Positions 10,130-18,643 are shown, counted from the first letter of the stretch. The stretch: DNA of 64,000 nt from Ramlibacter pallidus (GCF_015070875.1 NZ_JADDIV010000001.1:775144-839143), one strand, 5' to 3'. Notes: generated by a model from the letters alone, not told the origin. Numbers and translations: made by a program.

Positions 10130-11065
10130 TTACTTCGACGCGTTCACCATGTACTGCACCGCGGCGGCCACTTCGCTGTCGGGCGCGGCGCTGCCGCCCT
10201 TGGGCGGCATGGCGCCCTTGCCCTTGATGGCGCTATTCACCAGCACCGGCAGGCCCTGGGCGATGCGCGGGGCCCAGGCGGCCTTGTCGCCGACCTTCGG
10301 CGCACCGGCGACGCCGGCGGCGTGGCAGGCCAGGCACGCCTGCTTGTACAGGGCCTCGCCGTTGCCGGATGCGGCGACTTGCGTGGCGGGCGCAGCGGCA
10401 GCAGCCGCGGCCGGCGCGGGAGCCGGGGTTGCGGCGGCAGCGGCGGCGGGGGCAGCAGCAGGAGCAGCCGCGGCGGCGGGAGCGGCGGGAGCGACACCGG
10501 CGGCCGGAGTGGCGGCGGTGGTGGCCGGCGCCGCGGGGGCCGCCGGCTCGGCGAACTTGCCGCCGCCGGAGTTGGCCAGGAAGGCGACGGCGCGGGCGAT
10601 CTCGGTGTCGCTGAAGTCACCGCCGGCCTGCGGCGGCATGGCGCCCTTGCCCTTCAGCGCGGAATTCACCAGGGCATCGAAGCCTTGCGCCAGGCGGTTG
10701 GCCCAGGCGGCGGTGTCGCCCTGCTTGGGCGCGCCGGCGGCACCGGTGGTGTGGCAGGCGGCGCACTGCGCATTGAAGACGGTCTGGCCGTTGGCCAGCG
10801 GGCGATTGGCGTCGCGGATCTCGACGACGCCCACCTTGCGGATGCGCTCGGCCACGCCACGCTCGAGGTCCTGCGCTGTCACGCCGCCCAGGACGTACTT
10901 CTCGATGTCGTTGGAGCCGGCCGGCTTGCTGTCCGACGCGACGTACATCACGAGGGCAATGATCGCGAAGACGGGGACCACGAAGGAGAACAGCACCGCG
11001 ATCAGCAGTTGCTTGGGGGTCTTGATCGGGCCGGTGTGGGCTTCTTCCAGCGGGCTGTCGCTCAT
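10130..11065 (-). CDS. Membrane-anchored dihaem cytochrome c (c5-like domains)
   Basis: 311 residues. One N-terminal membrane helix (LLIAVLFSFVVPVFAIIALVMYV) anchors the protein with its bulk in the periplasm. Two cytochrome c domains each carry one CXXCH (QCAACH and ACLACH) and a conserved KGKGAMPP block with the distal Met, the hallmark of c5-type cytochromes. The domains are joined by about 60 residues of almost pure Ala and Pro. Such proteins carry electrons to terminal oxidases. The ATG follows a GAGGA Shine-Dalgarno; TATAAT (complement of 11106-11111) is a likely -10 box giving a leader of roughly 35 bases. It is divergent from the TRIC-type gene. The two domains resemble each other closely, suggesting internal duplication. 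Confidence 0.9.
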   Translation of the reverse strand: MSDSPLEEAHTGPIKTPKQLLIAVLFSFVVPVFAIIALVMYVASDSKPAGSNDIEKYVLGGVTAQDLERGVAERIRKVGVVEIRDANRPLANGQTVFNAQCAACHTTGAAGAPKQGDTAAWANRLAQGFDALVNSALKGKGAMPPQAGGDFSDTEIARAVAFLANSGGGKFAEPAAPAAPATTAATPAAGVAPAAPAAAAAPAAAPAAAAAATPAPAPAAAAAAAPATQVAASGNGEALYKQACLACHAAGVAGAPKVGDKAAWAPRIAQGLPVLVNSAIKGKGAMPPKGGSAAPDSEVAAAVQYMVNASK

Positions 11066-11174
11066 GGCGTCCTCAATGAATGCGCGTTTTTCGAATCAAC
11101 CGGCGATTATATCCAGCGGTCCGTGGCCGCCCTGGCGCGGCGCTGGCGGCAGGGCAGGAGCCGACAATCGCCCC

Positions 11175-11810
11175 ATGTCCAACCCGCCCCTCCTGTCCTG
11201 GCTGCTGATCGGCGTGGAGGCCGGCGCCACCCTCGCCTTCGCCCTGTCCGGCCTGCTGGAGGCCGCGCGCAAGAAGCTCGACCCGGTCGGTGTCTGCCTG
11301 GTCGCCGGCCTCGCGGCCTTCGGCGGCGGCACCCTGCGCGACGTGCTGCTCGACCGGCGGCCCCTGGTCTGGGTCGCCAACCCGGAGTGGCTGTGGGCAC
11401 TGCTCGCGCTGTGCATCGCCGCCATGGCCTTCCTGCGCGCGCGCCACTTCGCGCCAACCGAGAAAGCCATGCAGTGGCCGGATGCCCTGGGCCTGGGCCT
11501 CTTCAGCGCCAGCGGCACGCAGCTGGCGCTGGCACAGGACCTGCCGGCGCTCGTCGCCGTTCTGATGGGCGTGATCACCGCCACCTTCGGCGGCGTGCTG
11601 CGCGACATCGTGTGCAACGAGATCCCGACCGCGTTGCGCGACCACCGCCCGTACGCGGTCTGCGCCTTCGCCGGCGGCTGGGTGATGGTGCTGGCCCAGC
11701 TGGGCGGCGTGCCGGACGCGCTCTCGCTGGTGCTGGCCGCCGCTTGCGCCACCGGCTTGCGCGTGCTGGCGCTGGTGACCGGCTTCACCTTGCCGCGCTG
11801 GTCTTCGTGA
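11175..11810 (+). CDS. TRIC/YadS-type membrane protein (UPF0126)
   Basis: 211 residues, seven predicted membrane helices, with the internal duplication of the family: LEAARKKLDPVGVCLVAGLAAFGGGTLRD in the first half is mirrored by LMGVITATFGGVLRDIV in the second. Bacterial members were described as trimeric intracellular cation channel homologues, and YadS-type proteins as glycine exporters. It acts in the inner membrane. GACAAT at 11163-11168 lies six bases before the ATG and there is no ribosome binding site, indicating a leaderless mRNA. The gene is monocistronic, followed by tRNA-Arg. Confidence 0.88.
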   Translation: MSNPPLLSWLLIGVEAGATLAFALSGLLEAARKKLDPVGVCLVAGLAAFGGGTLRDVLLDRRPLVWVANPEWLWALLALCIAAMAFLRARHFAPTEKAMQWPDALGLGLFSASGTQLALAQDLPALVAVLMGVITATFGGVLRDIVCNEIPTALRDHRPYAVCAFAGGWVMVLAQLGGVPDALSLVLAAACATGLRVLALVTGFTLPRWSS

Positions 11811-11864
11811 GTTCACGCGCCGTACGCGCCGGCGCGGCGAGGTGGCCCGGTACAATGGCGGCAC

Positions 11865-11940
11865 GCGGCTGTAGCTCAGTGGATAGAGTATTGGCCTCCG
11901 AAGCCAAGGGTCGTGGGTTCGATCCCCGCCAGCCGCGCCA
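11865..11940 (+). tRNA. tRNA-Arg (anticodon CCG)
   Basis: Complete 76-nt cloverleaf with encoded CCA. Acceptor GCGGCTG pairs with CAGCCGC; the anticodon arm TTGGC / GCCAA encloses loop CTCCGAA, giving anticodon CCG, which reads CGG. The T arm contains GGTTCGATCC. A TACAAT box at 11851-11856 lies eight bases upstream and is the probable -10 element. Confidence 0.96.
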
Positions 11941-11955
11941 CTTTCCGGCCGCCGT

Positions 11956-12906
11956 TCAGGTCGGCCGCCCCTCCGCCAGCAACACGCGCCGCAGGAATGC
12001 GGCCTGGTCCGCTGCCACCTCTTCGAACCGCGCGCCGTGGTACAGGTCGAAGTGCCCGCCCGGGTACTCGCGGACTTCGCTGCGCGGCGATTCCGCGGCC
12101 ACGTCCCGGATGAAGGCCGCGGACACCTCGACGTCGTCGTCCGCCAGCGTGAACAGGACAGGCGCCGCCATCCGGCCCAGCGTGCCGGCGCGGTAGCGCG
12201 GCGCCTGCAGCAGGAAGCGCGCGGCCACCCGGTTGCGCCAGGTCGGCGCGCCTGCCTCCGCCGCGCGGAAGCGCTCCGCCAGCGCCGGATCGGTGAAGAA
12301 CGCGCGGCCCGGGTCCCCGTACACCGCCAGGTAACGCGGCGCCGCGTCGTAGGCGCCGCGCACCGCGTCCCACAGTGCCGCCGCCAGGAGGCGCAGGCTC
12401 GTCCGCGCCAGCGGCGCGCGGCCCATTCCCGCGCGCGCCAGCTTGGCCTGGACGTTCGCGCCGCGCAGCGCATCCAGCGCGGGCATGTTGCAGACCACCG
12501 CGGCGATGCCGCTGTCCGCCGCGGCCACTTCCACCACGTGGCTTCCGCCCAGCGAGGTGCCCCACAGCGCGATGCGGCCGGGATCCAGCGCGGGATGGCG
12601 GCGGCAGAAGGCAATGGCGGCGCGCAAGTCCTCGCGCTGCCGGCGCACGTCGACCAGCTGGCGCGGTTCGCCGGGGCTCTGCCCCAGGTGCCGGTAGTCG
12701 AACACCAGGGCGGCGATGCCGGCGTCCGCGAAGCGCGCGGCGAAATCCGGGACGATCCAGTCCATGGTGCCGGAGAAGCCGTTGGCGAGGACGACGCAGG
12801 GCAGGTTTCGGGACGCGAGGGAAGGCAGGAAGAGGCGGGCCGCGCAGAAGGCATCGCCCGAGGGAAAAGTCAGCAGCGGGGCTGCATCGGCAAGGGCATC
12901 GGCCAT
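11956..12906 (-). CDS. Alpha/beta hydrolase
   Basis: 316 residues from ATG 12906; a GTG at 12972 would add 22 residues and cannot be excluded. The alpha/beta-hydrolase fold is shown by VVLANGFSGTMDW (oxyanion region), the nucleophile elbow GTSLGGSH with Ser, a late DDDVEVS acid region and GGHFDLYHG with the catalytic His. The length suits esterase or acylaminopeptidase-like enzymes of the cytoplasm. No signal peptide. The substrate is not evident. It is convergent with tRNA-Arg and divergent from the VOC gene. Confidence 0.85.
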   Translation of the reverse strand: MADALADAAPLLTFPSGDAFCAARLFLPSLASRNLPCVVLANGFSGTMDWIVPDFAARFADAGIAALVFDYRHLGQSPGEPRQLVDVRRQREDLRAAIAFCRRHPALDPGRIALWGTSLGGSHVVEVAAADSGIAAVVCNMPALDALRGANVQAKLARAGMGRAPLARTSLRLLAAALWDAVRGAYDAAPRYLAVYGDPGRAFFTDPALAERFRAAEAGAPTWRNRVAARFLLQAPRYRAGTLGRMAAPVLFTLADDDVEVSAAFIRDVAAESPRSEVREYPGGHFDLYHGARFEEVAADQAAFLRRVLLAEGRPT

Positions 12907-13029
12907 CGCGCCGAGCTTAGCGCGCGCCCCGCTGGTGAGCGCTTCGGCACGGAAGTTGGGCTGGAACGGCACTCAAATGCATCAGAACGGCGCCTAGACT
13001 TCCACATCCACACCCCGAAAGGAGAGAAA

Positions 13030-13428
13030 GTGTTCAACCACGTCATGCTCGGGACCAACGACATCGAGCGCTCCCGCAGGTTCTACGATGCGCTGCTGCG
13101 CGTGCTCGGCGCCGATGCCGCGGCGGCGACGAGCACCGCGGCCTCCGGCCACCAGCGCCTTTTCTACCGCCACGGGGGCAACACCCTGGCCCTCAGCCAA
13201 CCCATCAACGACGAACCCGCCACGCCCGGCAACGGCAGCACGCTCGCCTTCCTCTGCGACTCACCGGAGCGCGTGCATGCCTTCCACGACGCGGCGCTCG
13301 CCCACGGCGGCGTCTCCATCGAGAACCCGCCCGGCCTGCGCACGCTGGGTGCCCGCGCCTACTACCTCGCATACGTTCGCGACCCGGACGGGAACAAGCT
13401 TTGCGCCCTGCATCGCGTCCCGCAGTAG
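13030..13428 (+). CDS. VOC-family (glyoxalase/dioxygenase fold) protein
   Basis: 132 residues from a GTG preceded by an AGGAG ribosome site at about 13018-13024. Two beta-alpha-beta-beta-beta modules are recognisable: HVMLGTNDIERSRRFYDALL at the start and YVRDPDGNKLCALH at the end, the usual vicinal-oxygen-chelate pattern. Members bind a divalent metal and act as glyoxalases, dioxygenases or resistance proteins. The specific reaction is unknown. Its stop lies inside the 5' end of the AraC-type gene on the same strand, suggesting co-transcription. Confidence 0.87.
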   Translation: MFNHVMLGTNDIERSRRFYDALLRVLGADAAAATSTAASGHQRLFYRHGGNTLALSQPINDEPATPGNGSTLAFLCDSPERVHAFHDAALAHGGVSIENPPGLRTLGARAYYLAYVRDPDGNKLCALHRVPQ

Positions 13429-14264
13429 CGCCGCGGGCATCCGCCCGCACCGCCGCGCCGGCGGCCACGCGGTCGCTGGAGGCGCGCACCGGCGTGGGCT
13501 TCACCGCGAACGTGGTCCAGCACACCACCCTGCGCATCAGCCAGGTGGCCGTCGAACGCGCCGCGCTCATCTCGCTGCGGCAAGGCCGGAAGACGCTGAA
13601 GTCGGGCTCGCGGCGGTGGACGGCGCACGGCGGCGATGTCGTCGTCGTGGCCGGCGGCCAGGTGCTCGACGTCCTCAACGAACGGTCGCCGGAGGGCCTC
13701 TTCGAGGCCCTCTGGGTGGTCTGGGACGACGCGGTCCTCCGGCAGGCGGGCACCGCTGCTCGCACGAAAGCCATCGAGGGCGTCGCCGTGCTCAAGGAGG
13801 TCGGCGACGGCTTCCGCTGCGCCCTGGAGCGCGCCGTGCATGCCATCCACGCTGCCGCCGACGTGCCCGAGGCCGTTGCCCGGCACCGGCTGGCCGAACT
13901 GCTCGTGTGGCTCGCGGAACATGGACTGGCTTTTCCGGCACAGCGCGAGCCGACCTTGGTGGCCAGGCTGCGGAACCTCTGCGCCGGCGCCCTCTCGGAA
14001 CCCTGGACGGCCGCGCTGGCGGCCGAGCGCCTCGCGATGAGCGAAGCGACCCTGCGCCGCCGCCTGGGCGTGGAAGGAACGACCTTCGGCCAGGTGCTGG
14101 CGGATGCGCGGATGGCGCAGGCCATGACGCTGCTGCAGTCGACCGATCGCGCGGTTTCCCACATCGCCTGGGACGTCGGGTACGCCTCGGCCTCCCGGTT
14201 CTCGGTGCGGCTCCGCGACCGGTTCGGCTTCGCGCCCTCGGCCGTGCGCGGCCATCGCCGCTAG
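13401..14264 (+). CDS. AraC-family transcriptional regulator
   Basis: Up to 287 residues. The C-terminal ~95 residues form the double helix-turn-helix of AraC proteins, with LAAERLAMSEATLRRRL and ISHIAWDVGYASASRFS-like spacing. The N-terminal half has a cupin-like stretch (SRRWTAHGGDVVVVAGGQV), probably effector binding. The start is uncertain: TTG 13401 overlaps the VOC gene by 28 bp, and no ATG or GTG occurs before about 13495, which would remove some 30 residues. Likely a local regulator of the VOC gene or the dioxygenase downstream. Confidence 0.82.
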   Translation: MRPASRPAVAPRASARTAAPAATRSLEARTGVGFTANVVQHTTLRISQVAVERAALISLRQGRKTLKSGSRRWTAHGGDVVVVAGGQVLDVLNERSPEGLFEALWVVWDDAVLRQAGTAARTKAIEGVAVLKEVGDGFRCALERAVHAIHAAADVPEAVARHRLAELLVWLAEHGLAFPAQREPTLVARLRNLCAGALSEPWTAALAAERLAMSEATLRRRLGVEGTTFGQVLADARMAQAMTLLQSTDRAVSHIAWDVGYASASRFSVRLRDRFGFAPSAVRGHRR

Positions 14265-14394
14265 CCGCGATGCCGGGCGGACTGCCATCCAGCGCAAGGC
14301 CTCCGAGCCGCAGGGAAGCCGATCTTCGAGTACACATCGACGCGGAGTGAGCGCCGCGCGGCTATGCTGCGGTCATCGCCGAAGGGGAACCCCG

Positions 14395-15261
14395 ATGACC
14401 GCTCGCATGCCCGCCGCCTTCGTGGGCCATGGCACGCCCATGAACACGCTGGAGGTGAACCGCTTCACCCGCCAGTGGCGCGACCTGGGGCAGCGCCTGC
14501 CCCGCCCCCGCGCCATCCTCTGCATCTCCGCCCACTGGTACATCCACGGCAGCGCGGTCACCGCCATGCCGCAGCCGCGGGTGATCCACGACTTCTACGG
14601 CTTCCCGCGCGAACTGTTCACGTACGACTATCCGGCGCCCGGCAGCCCCGAGGTGGCGGCGGAAGTCGCGGAGGTCGTGAAGCCCTCGTACGTGGGCCTC
14701 GACAAGGACAGCTGGGGCCTGGACCACGGCACGTGGTCGGTGCTCGCGCACCTGTTCCCCGCCGCGGACATCCCCGTGCTGCAGTTGTCCATCAACGGCG
14801 GGGAGCCGATGGAATACCACGTCGAACTCGGCGCCGCGCTCGCGCCGCTGCGCGAGCGCGGCGTGTTCATCCTGGGCAGCGGCAACGTGGTGCACAACCT
14901 GCGCCTGATGGACCGCGCGCGGGCGGACAGCGCCTACGATTGGGGCGACAGCTTCGACGCCGAGGTGCGGCGCGTGATGACCACCGAGCCCGGCGCGCTG
15001 CCGACCGTGCAGCGGCACGCCGCCTATGCGATGGCCGTGCCGACCCCCGAGCACTTCCTGCCGCTCGCCTACCTCGCGGGCCTGTGCCAGGCCGCGGGCC
15101 AGCCGGCGCAACCGTTCGCCGAGGGCGGCACCATGGGATCCCTCACCATGACCAGCTACACGCTGGGGCTCGATGCGCCGCAAGAGCGCGCGGGCAACGG
15201 CAGCGACGGCAGCTCCATGCCGGACCCGGCGCGCGTACCGCCGGAACAGACCAACATCTAG
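14395..15261 (+). CDS. DODA-type class III extradiol dioxygenase
   Basis: 288 residues from ATG 14395, preceded by a GAAGGGGA ribosome site. Family marks are FVGHGTPMNTLE, ISAHWYIHG and LDHGTWSVL, whose histidines are the metal ligands of the 4,5-DOPA dioxygenase (YgiD-like) group. These cytoplasmic Fe or Zn enzymes cleave catecholic rings between C4 and C5 in DOPA and related compounds. The physiological substrate of the bacterial enzymes is generally unclear. It follows the AraC-type regulator and is 9 bp upstream of an ornithine-cyclodeaminase homologue. Confidence 0.9.
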   Translation: MTARMPAAFVGHGTPMNTLEVNRFTRQWRDLGQRLPRPRAILCISAHWYIHGSAVTAMPQPRVIHDFYGFPRELFTYDYPAPGSPEVAAEVAEVVKPSYVGLDKDSWGLDHGTWSVLAHLFPAADIPVLQLSINGGEPMEYHVELGAALAPLRERGVFILGSGNVVHNLRLMDRARADSAYDWGDSFDAEVRRVMTTEPGALPTVQRHAAYAMAVPTPEHFLPLAYLAGLCQAAGQPAQPFAEGGTMGSLTMTSYTLGLDAPQERAGNGSDGSSMPDPARVPPEQTNI

Positions 15262-15270
15262 CGCCCTTCG

Positions 15271-16224
15271 ATGCAGACCTTCGACGCCTTGGCGACCGAG
15301 GCCGCGCTGCCGTTCGACCGGCTCGTGCCCGCGCTCCAGGCGCTGTTCGCACGCGGCTGCGAGGTGCCGACGCGGCACGTGCACGAACTGCCCGTGCCCG
15401 GCGGCCCTTCCATCACGTCGCTGGTCATGCCCGCGTGGATCCCGGGGAGCTACTACGGGCTGAAGACGATCAACATCGCGCCCGGCAACGCGGCGCGCGG
15501 CCTGCCGGGGCTGCATGCCACCTACACGCTCTTCGACGGCGCCACCGGCGTGCCGCTCGCCGGCATGGAGGGCAATGCGATCACGGCCCGCCGCACGGCC
15601 GCCGCTTCGGCGCTCGCCGCGGGCTGGCTGGCCCGCAAGGATGCACGGCACCTGCTGGTGGTGGGCGCCGGACGCATCGCCGCCCTGCTGCCCGAGGCCT
15701 ACCGGGTGGTGCGCGACATCGACCGTGTCAGCGTGTGGGCGCGCTCGCCGGAGAAGGCCGAAGCACTGGCCGCGCGGTGGCGCGCGGGCGGCTGGGCCGC
15801 GCAGGCCGTCGGCGACCTGGCCGCGGCCTGCGGCCAGGCGGACATCGTGAGCTGCGCCACGCTCGCGACGCAGCCGGTCGTGCGGGGCCGCTGGCTGCGC
15901 CCCGGCACGCACCTCGACCTGATCGGCAGCTTCACGCCCGCCATGCGCGAAGCCGACGACGACTGCTTCGCGGGCGCCTCGCTCTACGTCGACACCGAGG
16001 AGGCGTTGAAGAAGAGCGGCGAACTGCTCGGGCCGATGGAGCGCGGCGTGTTCCGGCCGGCGGACGTGCGCGGCACCCTGGCGGGCCTGTCGCGCGGCAC
16101 GTCGGCGGGGCGCGGAAGCGCGCAGGAGCGCACCGTCTTCAAGTCCGTGGGCACCGCGCTGGAGGATCTCGCCGCCGCCATCCTGGTCTACGAGCACCGT
16201 GGGCGGACCACCGCCCCGGCATAG
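15271..16224 (+). CDS. Ornithine cyclodeaminase / mu-crystallin family protein
   Basis: 317 residues. The core YYGLKTINIAPGNAARGLPG, followed by AITARRTAAASALAA and the NAD(P)-binding motif LLVVGAGRIA, places it in the ornithine cyclodeaminase / mu-crystallin family. Members include ornithine cyclodeaminase, alanine dehydrogenase and ketimine or pyrroline-2-carboxylate reductases, all cytoplasmic NAD(P) enzymes acting on amino or imino acids. Which one applies cannot be told. It begins 9 bp after the dioxygenase stop, so the two are probably one unit; a cyclic imine from DOPA-type cleavage could in principle be a substrate, but that is speculation. Confidence 0.88.
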   Translation: MQTFDALATEAALPFDRLVPALQALFARGCEVPTRHVHELPVPGGPSITSLVMPAWIPGSYYGLKTINIAPGNAARGLPGLHATYTLFDGATGVPLAGMEGNAITARRTAAASALAAGWLARKDARHLLVVGAGRIAALLPEAYRVVRDIDRVSVWARSPEKAEALAARWRAGGWAAQAVGDLAAACGQADIVSCATLATQPVVRGRWLRPGTHLDLIGSFTPAMREADDDCFAGASLYVDTEEALKKSGELLGPMERGVFRPADVRGTLAGLSRGTSAGRGSAQERTVFKSVGTALEDLAAAILVYEHRGRTTAPA

Positions 16225-16381
16225 GACGCGTCCTATGCCCCCTCGGGCGGGAACCGTCCCTGCGACAGGATTGCGGCCGAGCCTGGCTGGCTGTGCCGGC
16301 CTATGCCGCCGGGCGGGCGCGTCGCCCATAGTGGAACCAAGGCAGAAGGCCAGTGCTTCCACCGCATCCAGGAGACGCGCC

Positions 16382-16588
16382 ATGAACCAGTCCAACCCCT
16401 CCCGCGACCACCAGCTGTGCTTCCGCTCGCTGTTCCACAGCGGGCGCGGTTACGCCTTCCCCTGCGACCCGCAAGGCCAGGTCGACCTGGATGGCATGAG
16501 CGAGCAGGCCCGCAACAATTACTTCTATGCGCGCGCCATGGTCGGCCGCGAACTGTCCGCCCCGGCCGTCGAGCCCACCCTGCACTGA
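16382..16588 (+). CDS. Small conserved hypothetical protein
   Basis: 68 residues from ATG 16382, with a CAGGAGA ribosome site. The sequence contains FHSGRGYAFPCDPQGQVDLD and ARNNYFYARAMVG, which I recognise as a short conserved protein common in Burkholderiales. It is soluble, has no signal peptide and no known function. Its stop TGA overlaps the apparent CTG start of the next gene. Confidence 0.75.
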   Translation: MNQSNPSRDHQLCFRSLFHSGRGYAFPCDPQGQVDLDGMSEQARNNYFYARAMVGRELSAPAVEPTLH

Positions 16589-17250
16589 CCCCCACCCGCA
16601 TCCCCCTGCCCGCCGGCGGCAGCGTCTCCGCGCTGCTCGACGGCCACGCAGGCGCCCGCGCCGGCTTTGTGCTGGCCCACGGCGCCGGCGCCGGCATGGA
16701 CCACCCGTTCCTCGCGGCCATCGCCGAGGGCCTTGCGCAGCGCGGCATCGCGGTGCTGCGCTTCCAGTTCCCGTACGTCGAGCAGGGCAGCCGCCGTCCG
16801 GACCCGCCCGCGGTGGCACAGGCGGCCGTCCGCGCCGCCGTCGCGCATGCCGCCGCCCTCTGGCCGGGCCTGCCGCTGTTCGCCGGGGGCAAGTCCTTCG
16901 GCGGCCGCATGACCTCGCAGGCCCAGGCCGTGCAAGCCCTGCCCGGCGTGCGCGGCCTCGCCTTCCTCGGCTTCCCGCTGCACCTCGCCGGCAAGCCGTC
17001 GATCACGCGGGCCGCGCATCTGGCGGACGTGGACCTTCCGATGCTGTTCCTGCAGGGCACGCGCGACGCGCTGGCCGAGCTGCCGCTGGTGCGCGACGCG
17101 ATCGCGCGGCTGGGCGGACGTGCCACGCTGCACGTGGTCGACGGCGCCGACCACGCGTTCCATGTCCTCGTGCGCTCCGGCCGCACCGATGCGCACGTCC
17201 GCGCCGAGCTGCTGCACACGCTGGCGGCGTGGATCGCCGATCGGGCCTGA
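16585..17250 (+). CDS. KANL3/Tex30-type alpha/beta hydrolase, non-standard start
   Basis: About 221 residues. AHGAGAGMDHPFL, the nucleophile elbow GGKSFGGRM and DGADHAFHV with the catalytic His mark the KANL3/Tex30-like alpha/beta-hydrolase family, small cytoplasmic hydrolases of unknown substrate. The N-terminal strand LTPTRIPLPAGGSVSALLD is needed for the fold, yet no ATG, GTG or TTG precedes it in frame until bases deep inside the small upstream gene. The only candidate is CTG at 16585, which overlaps the upstream TGA (CTGA) and would depend on translational coupling. The family call is firm, the start is not. Confidence 0.8.
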   Translation: MTPTRIPLPAGGSVSALLDGHAGARAGFVLAHGAGAGMDHPFLAAIAEGLAQRGIAVLRFQFPYVEQGSRRPDPPAVAQAAVRAAVAHAAALWPGLPLFAGGKSFGGRMTSQAQAVQALPGVRGLAFLGFPLHLAGKPSITRAAHLADVDLPMLFLQGTRDALAELPLVRDAIARLGGRATLHVVDGADHAFHVLVRSGRTDAHVRAELLHTLAAWIADRA

Positions 17251-17252
17251 CG

Positions 17253-17801
17253 CTAGATGTAGGGCACGGCCGGTGCCGGCACCTTGCGCAGGTGCAGCGA
17301 CACGTCGAGCGCCGCCATGTGGTTGGCGTTGCGCCCGAGGATCGCGTTGGCGAGGGGAAGGAACTCCTGTTCCTCGAACGCGGCGTGTCCCGCATAGGCC
17401 TCCGCCAGCGCCTGCACCTGCGCGTCGAAGGCGGGGTCGTTCTGCGGCTTGCCGGCGGCCACGAGCACCACGGCCGGGCGCAGGCGCGCCCACATGGCCT
17501 CGATGCGGCGGTGGTCGGCCAGCAGGCGGTCCACGAGGCTGCGCAACCGGTGCGCCTCCTGCGCGTTGCCGCAGCTGCGCTGCACGGACGTGAAGAGCTC
17601 CTGCTCCTCTTCCGCGTGGTGTTCGCGCACCCGCAGGTCGAACAGCACCAGCGTCGCCGCCGCCGCCTCCCGCGCCCGGGCGAGCAGCTCGGCGAGCGCG
17701 GGCAGCTCGCGCAGCTGCACGAGGCCGTCGGTGATGCCGGCATGCGCGCCATGGAAGTGGCGGATCGGCTCCTGCAACGGGGCGCGGACGGGCTGGTTCA
17801 T
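17253..17801 (-). CDS. Hemerythrin-domain protein
   Basis: 182 residues forming a four-helix hemerythrin domain. Candidate di-iron ligands are seen in order: IRHFHGAHAG, REHHAEEEQELF, LLADHRRIE and YAGHAAFEEQEFLPL. Bacterial cytoplasmic hemerythrins bind oxygen or nitric oxide, or repair iron-sulfur clusters. It ends 2 bp from the convergent hydrolase gene and lies 80 bp downstream of a single-domain response regulator on the same strand. Confidence 0.88.
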   Translation of the reverse strand: MNQPVRAPLQEPIRHFHGAHAGITDGLVQLRELPALAELLARAREAAAATLVLFDLRVREHHAEEEQELFTSVQRSCGNAQEAHRLRSLVDRLLADHRRIEAMWARLRPAVVLVAAGKPQNDPAFDAQVQALAEAYAGHAAFEEQEFLPLANAILGRNANHMAALDVSLHLRKVPAPAVPYI

Positions 17802-17881
17802 GGCGGCCTCCTGGGCGGATCAGGCCCCCAGTCTCGCCGCGCGGGCCGGCGCCGCGTTGATCCGCGTCAAGCCTCGTGCGC

Positions 17882-18253
17882 CTACGCGGCCGCGCCCTGC
17901 TGCTCGCACCAGGCGACCAGGCTTTCCATCTCGAAGGCCTTGTCGAACACCGCGTCCGCGCCGGCCAGGCGAGCGTGCTCGCGGACGGGGTCGCGGGTGT
18001 AGTTCGACAGCACGACCGCCCGCTGTCCCGGCTGCCGCTGGCGGCAGTACCGCAGCACCTCGAAGCCATGGCCGGCGGCGAGGAACAGGTCGATCACGGC
18101 GACATCCCAGGCATCGGGGTTCGCGCTGAGCCAGGCGCGCGCGTCCTCGGCCGTGGCAACCACCCGCACGATCTCCAGTTCGGGAACGGCTTCCAGCGCA
18201 TCCCTCAGGTTCTGCAGTGCGCGGGCGTTGTCTTCGACGACGAACAACTTCAT
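17882..18253 (-). CDS. Single-domain response regulator
   Basis: 123 residues, only a receiver domain. The start at 18253 gives MKLFVVEDN with the acidic pocket; the phosphoacceptor Asp is in VAVIDLFL, the switch Ser in VVLSNY and the conserved Lys in VFDKAF. There is no output domain. Such proteins act in phosphorelays or by protein contact. No kinase gene is adjacent. The C-terminal residues are Ala- and Gln-rich. Confidence 0.88.
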   Translation of the reverse strand: MKLFVVEDNARALQNLRDALEAVPELEIVRVVATAEDARAWLSANPDAWDVAVIDLFLAAGHGFEVLRYCRQRQPGQRAVVLSNYTRDPVREHARLAGADAVFDKAFEMESLVAWCEQQGAAA

Positions 18254-18371
18254 TTGCGGGGTCCTTGCCTCGTCCGCATTGTCCGGCTGCTGCGCGCCTC
18301 GCCTTGTAGGAACGCGCTGATTGCGGTGCGCACGCGCGCCGCGGACGGCGCGCAGCACCGTGCACGAGCGT

Positions 18372-18590
18372 TCACCGTCGCCGGAGCGGCTCCAGCAGGT
18401 GCTTCAGGCCGTTGTGGTCGATCTCGTGGGCCAGCGCCAGCAGCCGACCGAGCTCGCCGCGGGGAAAGCCCTCCCGGGCGAACCAGTTCAGGTAGTTGCC
18501 CGGCAGGTCGGCGATCGGCGTGCCCTGGTACTTGCCGTAGGGCATCTCGACCTCGAGCAGCCGCAGCAGCGGGTCCGCCTCGTTCGTCAT
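18372..18590 (-). CDS. DUF3820 family protein
   Basis: 72 residues, with MPYGKYQGTPIADLPGNYLNWF, the diagnostic block of DUF3820 (annotated as putative quorum-sensing-regulated virulence factor after a Pseudomonas relative). It is a small cytoplasmic protein that may bind nucleic acid; its function is unproven. GACAAT (complement of 18597-18602) is six bases from the ATG, predicting a leaderless transcript. It is divergent from the Nudix gene. Confidence 0.85.
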   Translation of the reverse strand: MTNEADPLLRLLEVEMPYGKYQGTPIADLPGNYLNWFAREGFPRGELGRLLALAHEIDHNGLKHLLEPLRRR

Positions 18591-18643
18591 GGCGCCATTG
18601 TCGGTCCGCGGCGCTTCGTCGGCGGCGCTGCGACAATCCCGGC

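Noticed and set aside
8846-12196. Plus-strand frame of over 1,100 codons
   Set aside because: It runs antisense through the beta-propeller and cytochrome genes, then across tRNA-Arg, so it cannot be one real gene.
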